A DNA stretch of 64,000 bases from assembly GCA_009760855.2 (NCBI GenBank), contig WPIO01000051.1, positions 2,099,501 to 2,163,500 on the forward strand, given 5' to 3'. Positions 23,521 to 32,755 of the stretch are shown in pieces (position 1 is the first letter of the stretch; every line of letters begins with the position of its first letter). The notes beneath the pieces are model-generated. The model did no database searches. It worked only from the letters and a program-made list of their open reading frames with translations, and was not told the DNA's origin. This DNA comes from Cristatella mucedo. Its lineage: Eukaryota; Bryozoa; Phylactolaemata; Cristatellidae. The position numbers and the translations under genes were made by a program.

Positions 23521-23589
23521 TTCTTCTCTATATAAAAAACTAAAAAATAATTTCTACTTTGAATATATAATCCAGATCCTATTTTATTC

Positions 23590-24142
23590 CTCATAACACC
23601 ACCATAACCATCAGGTCTACAAACATAAGGTACAACAGCTTTCTCTTTAATTACTTTCTCTATTTCTTTATATGCTTTTGGATCATTTTCTATAAGAGTC
23701 TCTGAATAGTCTTCTACTTCTGCTTCTTCTTCTATTTTTGCTTTACGACTATTTTTAGATTTTGGTTTAAGTTTTCAAGCATAGCACGTTTAATCTCAAG
23801 ATCCATCTCTTTAATCTTTCTATCATAATCCTCTTCTTTCTTTCTTTTCTCAAGTTCTTAATTCAAGTTCTTTCTTGTTTCTTCTTCAAGTCTATCATCC
23901 ATATCTCTACGTTTGTTAGCATATTATTGATCTATCTTTCCTTTCTTTGTTTGTAGTTCAATCTGTTTTCTTGCTTGATGCATTTCAATTCCTTTGTTAG
24001 CAATATTCATACTTAGGCCTGTTAATCCAGTTACTACAGGTGCTACTTTACCATCACCATCAATTATTGTATCTAGTAATCTTGATCCATGATATTAACC
24101 ACCATGTATTCTACCACAACCAACTCTCGCATAGCTACCCAT
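23590..24142 (-). pseudogene. Charged coiled-coil provirus protein
   Basis: ATG at 24142 after TAATATAGAGCA. A Gly/Arg N-terminus (ARVGCGRIHGG), a hydrophobic Gly-rich segment (VAPVVTGLTGLSMN), then a long Lys/Glu-rich coiled-coil region and a C-terminus with YVCRPDGYGG. In-frame TAAs near 24100 and 23928, and a frameshift near 23780. Lies just upstream of the capsid gene in the same orientation. Possibly a minor virion protein; not identified. Confidence 0.5.
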
Positions 24143-24149
24143 TGCTCTA

Positions 24150-25939
24150 TATTACTTTGAAATTTCTATTGTTGCAACTACATCTGTAATTAAATTTAAA
24201 GGATTTTTATTTTGATCACTAAGACTTATATTAAATGCAATTATCAAATATATATAATCACGTGTTGGTAAATATAATATATTAGGAATATGTAGACCAA
24301 CCTTATCTCCAGGATTTATATCATCAATATCAATTATATAAAAAGATGAAGATTGTTCTAAAAATCCACTTCTTCTTTCAATATAATTCTTAAATTGATC
24401 AACTTAATCACAATCTATACTAATCCATCTTATTCCTTCATTATCTGGTAGCACCATTTTATTCCATGCTTTATAAATTCCAGAATAATAGATGGATTTT
24501 CTATTGTTTCATAACGAGTTCCTCCTACAAGAGTTGCATCAAAAGATCCTTGTTGATTTGAGTTGAAACCTAATAAAAGATCCTTGCTGATTTGAGTTGA
24601 AACCTAATGTATCTCTAATTGAATTTTTAATACCAGAATTACTTACAAGTAGTACAACAAAATCTGGTGTTACTTGCATTATTATTTTATCATCAGTATC
24701 AACACTAAATCTTATTCCACTACTATTTGTTTAGTGCTATCATAAAAAGCATTAATTGTACTTGATGGTCCACCTGATGTAATAGTTTTTTTTAATTCTA
24801 ATAATGCTTTGTTTAGAGCAATAACATTTCTTCTACTATCATAATAACCAGCTTGAATTGTAATAGAAGAGTTATTTAAATCCACTAAATTCCATCTAAA
24901 CAAAAGTGTATCCTTTACTCCTGCAATAGTATTTGATATTTATTTGTATAAGTAAACTCTAATCGAGGTAAACCAATTTTATTATAACCTGAATAAGATC
25001 CAAGCATAATCGGAGGAACTAATTTTTTTGATTCTGAACTGCTTGTTCCAGTTAATGTTATAGACATTTCTTGTATTAAACTTCAAAAATTTAGTTGACA
25101 ACTGTATTTGTTGAAAACTAACATCTCATACTTTAAAATTCTGATCAGTTACAGTAATTATTATATCAGAAATGGAATTACTAGTAATATTATGATATTC
25201 AATCGTATTTGGTTCATGTACCATTTGTTCCAATGGATAGAAATTATAGACAATACTTCTTAATACTCAAGTTTCTTTTCGATTTAAAAAATTAGTTCCA
25301 CTAGCAACCATATTACAATTTACAAGTATAAGATTTAGATCAGAAACAAAAACTTACTTTTCAGAAGTAAACTTAACATTAGGTGTACAAACTACTTTAT
25401 TTGATATACTTGGATACATGGTTGACAAGTTTGGATCAGTTGTATAAGCAGAACCAGTAAAACCAAATATACTATAAATACTTGATTTATTAGAAAGAAA
25501 TGTCCAACCAACTGGCATTTTAATCCAAGAGTTAAAAGTAGCAAAATCAACGTCTAGTTCAAATTTATCTGAAGTTGCACCTGATTGTGTAATAGAGTTA
25601 TTAATCACATCTACAATACCAATATTTACATTATGAGATATAGCAGAATAAATTCCAGGTCTTATTGTCATTGGTTGTTCTGATCCACCAGAAACTCTAT
25701 AAACAAAAGTATTATTAGTATCTTTATTATTTCTAATAGACTTGTTTCCAACAAACTTTTTTAAACAAATTTTTAAATTTTTATTTCTTAATACAATTGG
25801 TTTGTCAATGTGAGTCTTAATAGGATTAATGTTTCCAGTTATATTTAAACATATCCTTCTTTACTTGATTGACTAAATTTTATAATACTTTCAACACTCT
25901 TTAATATATCATTAACACTTTTTAATAAATCACTCATTT
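24150..25939 (-). pseudogene. Large virion-type provirus protein, unidentified
   Basis: ATG at 25939 after GATATATAGAA. The start is amphipathic (SDLLKSVNDILKSVE). Fragments at 25354-25671 and 24712-24903 show related patterns: IRPGIYSA ... DVINNSITQSG versus IQAGYYDSRRNV ... ELKKTITSG. This suggests two similar domains. Several frameshifts and stops (including TAAs near 25290 and 24410) and a 34-bp tandem duplication at 24541-24608. Position beside the capsid gene suggests a minor capsid/penton or spike component; this is inference only. Confidence 0.45.
24541..24608. repeat. 34-bp tandem duplication
   Basis: 24541-24574 and 24575-24608 differ at one position. Out of frame (34 bp), it disrupts the large virion-type gene. 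Same kind of lesion as at 20836-21007. Confidence 0.85.
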
Positions 25940-25949
25940 CTATATATCA

Positions 25950-26919
25950 TTAAAAGTTTATTTATCTTTGCAACATTTGTCTTTGAAAATGTTCTAGACT
26001 TGGCATGATAATCAACAGCGGCACTAATAGAATTTACAGCTCATTTATTTCCAGCAGCAAGTTCACGAATTCATAAATCAATCTTATCAAAAACTTCTTT
26101 TTCACTGCTTACAATTAATGGAATTACTTCTACTCCTTGACCAATTGATTTTGGTTTAACAGAATCAAGAACTCTTTGTTCTTTTTCTGTTCTTTTGTTC
26201 TTATCATTTAATTCATTCTAGAAAGATGTCATGAAAACTTCCTTCAATATTATTTTAATTGATATTGTTAATGCTGTCCTTTATTAGATATTCTTCCTAT
26301 CCTTTTGTATCAATAATATCAAGCAAATCTCTTTTGCGATCATTATCAATTGCAATTAGAGGTTTATCTCATTAAATTCTTGTATTACAGCTCTCTTTGT
26401 TTTTGGTATCCTAGTAGTTGGATTAACATTAACTTCATCTGCAATTGCTTTCTGAAGTAAATCAACAGAATTTCTAATTTCTGGATTAGCTGCATGAGTC
26501 TTTGCTTGATTTGCTATATTAATTGCTTTTTATATTTTCCTTCTTCAATAGCTGCAAATCCGTTTTTTACTGTACTATAAATATCTGTAGGTGCTTTTTG
26601 TTCTAATACTCTTTTCATTTCTTCACTTCTATTCATTTCTATAGCAAGTTTAAGTCTAATTTGTTTTGGTTTATCAATGAAAGCATTACCTGAATTATCT
26701 GTTCATTTTTCTATAGCACGTTTATTTAGTTCATGTTCTATTCTGTCTCTTGCAATCATTTCTGCTTCAATTCTTTGTATTTATTAATTATTATCAAGTT
26801 TAGTAGCAACACGTAAACTTTCTAAGTTAGTAAGTTTATTTTAAAAGTCTAGTGCTTCTTGAAAACTTCCTCTGTACGATTAATTTTTACTTGAGTATAA
26901 CTTTAAATTAATCATTCAT
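25950..26919 (-). pseudogene. Coiled-coil provirus protein downstream of ATPase
   Basis: ATG at 26919, 8 bp after the ATPase stop, so probably co-expressed. Lys/Glu/Ala-rich helical sequence with segments such as RIEAEMIARDRIEHELNKR and FNEINKPL-type motifs. In-frame TAA (near 26906, 26840, 26785) and TGA (near 26708, 26074, 26044) plus frameshifts near 26520 and 26370. No family recognised. A virion core or scaffold protein is possible. Confidence 0.45.
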
Positions 26920-26926
26920 ATATCTA

Positions 26927-27598
26927 TTAAGTATTAAAAATAGTTATTAATTGTTTTCCTGTACTACCAACAGACCAAAATCATCTTTCTGATTCAGTTT
27001 TAGTTAAGTAAATAACACAATAACCAAATCTATTTCTAGTACAAGAGTTAACCCATTCTTTAAACTGTCTTGTATCTATATCACCAACATATGCATCACG
27101 AATATATTCAATATCTGTAGCATTTTGTTTAAATATTATAATCATGTTTATATCGATTCTTATTTCCCGTCTAGGAATATTAGTAAATCCTTGAGCAAGA
27201 TAAAATATGTTCAATCCTTTGTGTCTGCCACGGGTGAAATAGTCTAAGATTTTTTATTGATCTTCTGTCATAAGATCATCTAGTACAACAACATTCTTAC
27301 AACTCTTATAAGAATCAACTTCTGGCATTTCACCAACACCTTTAACCCAAACATAAGAATGATTATCTTTAGTCATTGACATAAGACCACGATATATCTT
27401 TTGATCTAAAGTTGAAGCAATGATTACACAAGTATCATAATTTAACCTACCATAAAATATCCAATTCATTACTAACTGTGATTTACCTGTACCACATGGT
27501 CTACGTACTAATGCTCTAATAGATATTTTAGGCAATGGTTCTTTATGTCCAGTATCAAAATCTTGTCCAAAATTAAATGCTCTATCTCTCAGTGAAAT
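26927..27598 (-). pseudogene. ATPase: FtsK/HerA-type genome-packaging ATPase
   Basis: Walker A RRPCGTGKSQLV and Walker B NVVVLDDLM (acidic pair after a beta strand) are clear, followed by DYFTRGRHKGLNIFYLAQGF, the arginine-finger/sensor region typical of A32-like packaging ATPases of Polintons, adintoviruses and NCLDVs. About 224 codons. In-frame TAA at about 27256 and TGA near 26979, with no frameshift. It ends TAA TAG at 26929-26924. The likely start lies at 27598 right after CTATATTATTATAG, but the codon there is ATT, not ATG. Role: translocates DNA into preformed capsids. Confidence 0.88.
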
Positions 27599-27616
27599 TT
27601 CTATATTATTATAGAT
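27599..27616. promoter_or_regulatory. Bidirectional mini-promoter (ATPase / zinc ribbon)
   Basis: Only 18 bp separate the putative starts of two divergent genes. The core CTATATTATTATAG (27601-27614) is nearly palindromic and presents TATAG facing each gene, the motif found at most other gene starts of this element. Confidence 0.5.
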
Positions 27617-27956
27617 ATAAAAATTTATTATGTTAAGTGTACAAAATTAACTGATACAATTCATAAAGAGTATTTTGAGGTAGATAGTACAAAAGGCTTA
27701 AGAGGAATGGAAAAAGGTGTTTGTACTATTTGTGGAAGTAAAAAGTCAAAGTTTGTTAAAGTGAGAAGTGTACCAATTAATGTTGGTGAAGCTGTACTAA
27801 CACATGGCAAGAAACTTGGTACAGGTGTTTTATCTCATGGAAAGAAACTTGGTTCTTGTATAGAAGATTAACAACAAATACTTACAGAACTTAAAAAGAC
27901 TATCGACAAACTAAAAAAAAGTAAAATCGATACTACTAACAGATCTAGAAATAAAT
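27617..27956 (+). pseudogene. DUF5679-like zinc-ribbon protein
   Basis: Reads as coding from an ATA at 27617: YVKCTKLTDT near the N-terminus, then KGVCTICGSKKSKFV. The (C)VKC ... CxxCG pattern with a TKG/NGR-like turn between them is typical of DUF5679-type ribbons common in large DNA viruses and Polintons; the first Cys is missing. An in-frame TAA sits near 27869, followed by a Lys-rich helix. C-terminal repeats LTHGKKLG / LSHGKKLG are basic and may bind DNA. Function unknown. Confidence 0.6.
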
Positions 27957-28301
27957 AATTATTTAAAAGAATTAGATATAAAAAACTTTAGAGGTGTTTT
28001 TGCAAGAGATGAACCAGCAAAACCATTAGAAAACGAATGTCTTATTTGCAATACAGGAGAATCAGGTCTTGCAATCTATCATTGGGTAGCACTTAAAAAA
28101 TAAAGTAAACAATGTTTTTACTTTGATTCTTTTGAAGCTCCACCAATGCCAGAAGTAATAAATTATTTTTGTGTTATACCAGGCTTTCAGACTTTTAAAC
28201 CACAAGAATACAATCAAACAGATTGTGGAAGAAGGTGCGTAATCTTCTTAAAACTAATGCAAGAAACAGATTTTGGAACGACTATGCAATTATTAATTTA
28301 A
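27939..28301 (+). pseudogene. PRO: Adenain-like cysteine protease
   Basis: Catalytic His in SGLAIYHWVAL, the acidic partner in FYFDSFEAPP, and the Gln/Cys pair in QTDCGRRCVIFLKLM follow the order of adenovirus protease/Ulp1-type enzymes. About 120 codons with one in-frame TAA near 28102, between the His and Asp motifs, and no frameshift. No clear ATG; it overlaps the zinc-ribbon 3' end in another frame. In Polintons and adenoviruses this enzyme matures virion proteins. Confidence 0.85.
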
Positions 28302-28330
28302 TTTAATTATTTTATTTTCCGTATACAGAA

Positions 28331-28813
28331 ATGGATAATAAAAAATGTGTTGAACTTGAAATTCTTCAGTTGTCATCCCAAAAAGAAAACCAGCTCCATG
28401 TTCATATTGAAGAAAAAACTAGTAACGATTCTAAACCTTACTTCAGTGCATGGATCTATGTCAGTTAAGATATGAGACCAGCACTTGAAGATATTGCAGC
28501 AAGAGCAAGCATGAAACTTGAATACAGTGGTTACGATACGTCTCAACGATCAACTATTGGAGTAAGATTTGATTTTGGTAGCAAACCAAGTATATTCTTC
28601 GATCAAAAGAACAAACAACTAAAGTTTAACAGTATTGCTGATGTAATTCGAAAGCTTGGAAATGACTTTGCTATTATTGGTATTCTCGATGGAAGTTAAA
28701 TAACTGAAGATACTTATAATTCTGAAAAGAGACTTAATATCAGATTGAGACTAAATCAAGTTAAAGTTTATAATATTGTTAAACGAAGTGAATTCAATCC
28801 TGCTGATTATTAA
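28331..28813 (+). pseudogene. Conserved-looking provirus protein, unidentified
   Basis: ATG at 28331 after GTATACAGAA. 160 codons in one frame to TAA 28811-28813, with internal TAAs at 28468-28470 and 28697-28699 and no frameshift. It contains KLEYSGYDTSQRSTIGVRFD and a mixed alpha/beta pattern. The stop abuts the 3' end of the PLA2 gene on the other strand. I do not recognise the family; a nucleic-acid-binding or replication accessory role is only a guess. Confidence 0.5.
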
Positions 28814-28943
28814 TCATGGAAAAAATAAAACAATAAACAAAATAGATTAAACAATAAATAAAAATGAGATTATTTAAATATCTTTATATCTCTTTTTCTA
28901 GTGATATCTAATATTCTATCAACGATTCCTTTATCATATTTTT

Positions 28944-29644
28944 TTATCTTATGAAGGCTTGCTGGATTTGATACTTTATTTTTAGAAAGTCAGTTTCAAA
29001 TGAATCATTCAACATACCTAAACCTAATTTACTTTTTGCTGACATAATTGCTGCGACCGATTTCGCGTCTTCACGAACATAATTAGGCTGTCTAGGATCA
29101 AGAGCCGTACGTGCTGCAGATTTAGCAAGTACTAAATCAGATACATTTCTTTTTTCAGTTCTTTTAGGTTTAGGTAATGATGAAGTTTGATTATACTCAT
29201 GATCATGAACTAAAGCCCGCCTTTCTAAGTCATTGATCCCCTCATAGCCTTGTTCCATTCGTTTATTAAAAATGTGTTCCTGGGCCCACATAACTGTAAC
29301 GACCAGTATTATTAAAATTTGCATTGGCTACTTCTTCTGATTTTACTCCTGCTGAAAGACGCATATGCATTTCACGGTTTCCAGTAAGTTTGTTGATAAA
29401 GTCAACAGTACCAGAACCTTGTCTTCTATTAGTTTTTAGTTGCTTAAGACTTAGATTCAACTGTAATCCAATGTCTTTTGCATTAAATCTTTCAATTCTT
29501 GCACGTAGAGTCTTTGTTAAAAGAATAGGAATAGTTCCAGATAAATCACTATTTTTTAAACGAAATGAGATAGCTTCTTTTTGAGTTGCGTATTTGCTTT
29601 ACTTAATCATCAGATCAAGCAAGTTTTACTTCATGGTAATTCAT
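28944..29644 (-). pseudogene. Virion protein with parvovirus-type phospholipase A2 domain
   Basis: ATG at 29644 directly after TATATAGA. The N-terminal third has the Polinton/adintovirus pattern of an LxLTKxQ-like segment (here ILLTKTLRARIERFNA). The C-terminal part has YVGPGTHF (calcium-binding loop) and ERRALVHDHEYNQ (catalytic His-Asp), the parvoviral VP1-type PLA2 signature. In-frame TGA and TAA occur near 29615 and 29605, and frameshifts near 29590 and in the T-run near 29270. In known viruses such domains help membrane passage during entry. Here the gene is broken. Confidence 0.75.
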
Positions 29645-29679
29645 TCTATATATTAAATAATAAAAAAGTAATTTTTATA

Positions 29680-29802
29680 ATGAAAATAGTAAGAACTATT
29701 GAAGCTATTGCTGAATGCAATGAAATATTAGCAACATTAACTACTCAAGTAGAATCTGTAATAGCAATGATATATGAACTAAATTATGAATTAAGGATTT
29801 GA
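29680..29802 (+). CDS. Small helical provirus ORF
   Basis: 40 codons from an ATG at 29680 after TTTTTATA, unbroken: a single amphipathic helix. Divergent from the PLA2 gene (35 bp apart), and its end overlaps the 3' end of the membrane-protein gene by 19 bp. May be a real microprotein or the remnant of one; no homology known. Confidence 0.4.
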   Translation: MKIVRTIEAIAECNEILATLTTQVESVIAMIYELNYELRI

Positions 29803-30952
29803 GGAAAAGTTGTTGATGTAATTGTTAATGAATAAATGTCTTTATTATTAGTTCTTGCACCAGTTTTAAGATCATATCTAAGTCTGATCATTTCATCATA
29901 TATCTCTCTTTGACTTACTCCTCTAGAAAAATGATAGGCTAGAAGTATTACTGACTCAGCTTTATAATTACATTCTTTTTTACAACCAACTGTAATATTT
30001 TCTACTTTCTTAATGTATTTTATTAAATCTTCACTATGAATAACACCGCCAGACTTCTCTACTAATTTCTTTCCTTTATTAAGATACTCTAGCCTGTTTT
30101 TTACCTCCGAATTTTGAATCTTATCTGACAAATCGACATTAATCCCCTTATGAAGTAGTTCTATCATATTTCTGATATCTGTGATAGCATTCTTTAGTCT
30201 TTCACTCTGAAGTGTTGAAGCACTAAATATTTCTTCATGTGTTCTCATATGCGGCGATTTTGCAGTATACACTAATGTATCTACTATCTTTCTTATTAGA
30301 CTTGCAACAGCAACAGTTATACTTACTGCAAGACCAACCGCACCAATTACACTCGCCATACTAGATATAATTACTGGAATTACAGGCAATATACCTCCTC
30401 TCATTTCAAGAAAGTTCTTTTTCCAAGCTATTGGATCTAAATTTGTTGCATTCCAAGAAACTTCTCCACCAAACACATCAGATGAAAACTTACTAGGGTT
30501 TTGCTACCAATCAGAGTTTGCTTTCTCTGCTTCAAGTAGTATTTCATTGATATAATAGCCCACCTCAAGAGATGCAACCATCTTTATTAGTCCTTCTTTT
30601 TTATCTGCCGTTGTTTTCCAGAAGACTTGTCCGTATTTACCAGAAGCAATATCGTCAACAATCTCTTTTATAAATAGTCCTAGATCTACTATACCTGTAA
30701 CTCCTGATAGAAAACCTCCAAGTGCTTTAGTAGCAGTTCCAATAACTTTGAAGGATAGTAATACTTTTGGAACTATTTTTGCTATCTTGTTTGAAGCTTG
30801 TAAGACAGTTTCATTGCAATTTTTCGAACTACTTTTAATATTGCTTTTGAACCAACTTGAGTTGCAGTTGTAGCACCGGATACGACTTCTTTGGCTGTAC
30901 TAACGCCTTCTTTTACATCTTCAGAAACTCCTTTACCTTTTTTATTCTTCAT
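29784..30952 (-). pseudogene. Predicted membrane protein of the provirus
   Basis: ATG at 30952. About 390 codons with one frameshift near 30820 and one TAG near 30505; the last 230 codons (30476-29784) are open. A Lys-rich start is followed by a Gly/Ala-rich segment (GTATKALGGFLSGVTGIVDL) and a long hydrophobic stretch near 30300-30400 (PVIPVIISSMASVIGAVGLA), then a helical C-terminus. Likely membrane-active or membrane-embedded virion protein. Shares a 12-bp divergent intergenic region with the first fibre-like gene. Confidence 0.5.
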
Positions 30953-30964
30953 ATATTATAAGTA
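30953..30964. promoter_or_regulatory. 12-bp bidirectional start region
   Basis: The ATGs of two divergent genes (minus 30952, plus 30965) are separated by only ATATTATAAGTA. Any promoter must be this AT-rich core plus coding sequence. Confidence 0.5.
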
Positions 30965-31810
30965 ATGGAACAAGTAACTAAGATTAATGGAAATGTTTAT
31001 GCTGATCTTGATGCAAATAGAAATAGAGTAAGTAACTTAGGTTTTCCTTTTAATGATGGTGATGCAATAAGATTGGATTATGTTCTTAGTTCAAACGTTG
31101 GTGGTAGTGTCATTGCTAATGCTACTGGAGAATTAGCAACTGTATCAACTTTATCTAACTTATTACCAAAAAGTGGAGCAAAATTATTACCACAAATGAA
31201 TTGTAAGAATGTTATTGGCATATCAGGTAATTCTGCTGCTGGTACTGTTTTTAGTGATTTAAGACCATATCAAGTAGTAAATTATGGATTATTGAAAAGT
31301 ATGACACAAGTGTTTCAAGGTAATGCAACAACAAGTATGAATATGGGAAATAAGAATATTATAAACTTAAAAAGATTCTGATGTAGTAACAAAACAATAC
31401 ATTGATAAAACTAAACAAGTAGGATTTAGATATTTAGGATAGAGTTCTAATACTTATCCGACTTTATTCAAACTTGATATGTTAGGACTTAATATTACTG
31501 CTAATGGTAGTAGTGGATCTAGTAATTCACTGCAACAGATGATTTTCCAGGTAAATTTCCAATTATAGAACAAGGAACAGGAAGAAAGCTAGGATTTATA
31601 ACAAATCTTAAAACATTCTTTCCTGGTACATTACCTAACTTTAGTATGGTTTCTGGTATTATGTATGAAACTGATAAAACAAATGCTTATTTAGATTTGA
31701 CTATTGATAGTACTTATGGTGTTAGTGGAACTATAGTTTTAAAAACTAATATTGATGGAAGTTTTACTTATCCTGTTGATAAGTTTACTGTTGCAGGTGG
31801 AATTAGTTAA
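30965..31810 (+). pseudogene. Fibre-like repeat protein 1
   Basis: Starts with NGNVYADLDANRNRVSNLGF then PFNDGDAIRLDYV, the fibre-type repeat. Frameshift in an A-run near 31370, TAG near 31441, frameshift near 31530; the C-terminal part (to TAA 31808-31810) reads as a beta-rich globular domain. Repeats of this kind resemble phage and Polinton tail-fibre/adhesin stalks. Host-attachment role is inference. Confidence 0.65.
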
Positions 31811-31839
31811 ATAGATTTTCTTGCTAGTATTGTATAGAA

Positions 31840-32694
31840 ATGATAGGTTATAGAAAAAAGGAAGTAGTGCAAAGAACTGGCGATATACTTAATGGAAATC
31901 TAAGTATGAATGGTAACTTGATAAAGAACTTAAGTGATCCTGTTGATGCTGGTGATGCTGTAAACATAAAGTATATAGATACAAATTTTGTTAGTAGAAT
32001 TTCAAGAGGAACAACTGCTGATGGAGATATTGATATAAACAATCATAGATTGATAGATCTTGCTATTCCTCTTCATCCTAGTGATGCTGCAACTAAGGAT
32101 TATGCTGATACGAAACTAAAAAAAACAGGTGGAATTATTAGTGGTAATTTAACTGTTGACGGAAAAATAGGTGTTATTAATCCTCCTTTTAATGATAATG
32201 ATGATCCTAATAAACTATGTATGGATGCAAATTTTCCAAGTGTAAATGGTAGAACTGTTAATGGAAACCTAGATATGCAAGAACATTTTATTAGGGTTTT
32301 AAGTGATCCTGTCAATCCAAATAATAGAGTACGTCTTGCTTATCTACACAAAATATCTGATGGAAATGTTGCAGTTACAAAATTTAATGGAATTATAGAG
32401 CCAACATTACAAACAAATGTATATGGAACAAACTATAGCGGAAAATGGATTGATGGTTTACATAGTGAAATAATTCCTAGATGTTTATTTGTAATTTCAA
32501 CAGTATACAATGCACCAGATAATTCATTAAAACTACTTATTCTTATTCCACCCTTAGGAATAAATCCTAATTATTCATTTCAGTTATTTGGAAGTTATAA
32601 TCCTGATTCAAATAAAAAATTAGTAATAGATTCACCAATTGTATGTGCGCCAGATTTACTTCGTGCAGAAAATATAACTTTAACTGTTGATTAG
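31840..32694 (+). CDS. Fibre-like repeat protein 2 (intact, 284 aa)
   Basis: The longest unbroken gene of the provirus, ATG at 31840 after TTGTATAGAA, TAG at 32692. Four consecutive repeats of about 40 residues: SMNGNLIKNLSDPVDAGDAV, then INNHRLIDLAIPLHPSDAATK, then a diverged third and fourth (LDMQEHFIRVLSDPVNPNNR). They are followed by a C-terminal domain of about 110 residues with alternating hydrophobic residues. Pattern: (D/S)MxxxxIxxLxDPxxxxDAxxxxY. Between fibre-like genes 1 and 3, all in the same direction, so likely one adhesin cassette. Confidence 0.75.
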   Translation: MIGYRKKEVVQRTGDILNGNLSMNGNLIKNLSDPVDAGDAVNIKYIDTNFVSRISRGTTADGDIDINNHRLIDLAIPLHPSDAATKDYADTKLKKTGGIISGNLTVDGKIGVINPPFNDNDDPNKLCMDANFPSVNGRTVNGNLDMQEHFIRVLSDPVNPNNRVRLAYLHKISDGNVAVTKFNGIIEPTLQTNVYGTNYSGKWIDGLHSEIIPRCLFVISTVYNAPDNSLKLLILIPPLGINPNYSFQLFGSYNPDSNKKLVIDSPIVCAPDLLRAENITLTVD

Positions 32695-32755
32695 CATTAT
32701 ATTAAAAAGCATTAAATAGCATTATATTAAAATGCTTTCTTGAAAGTAGTTAGAA

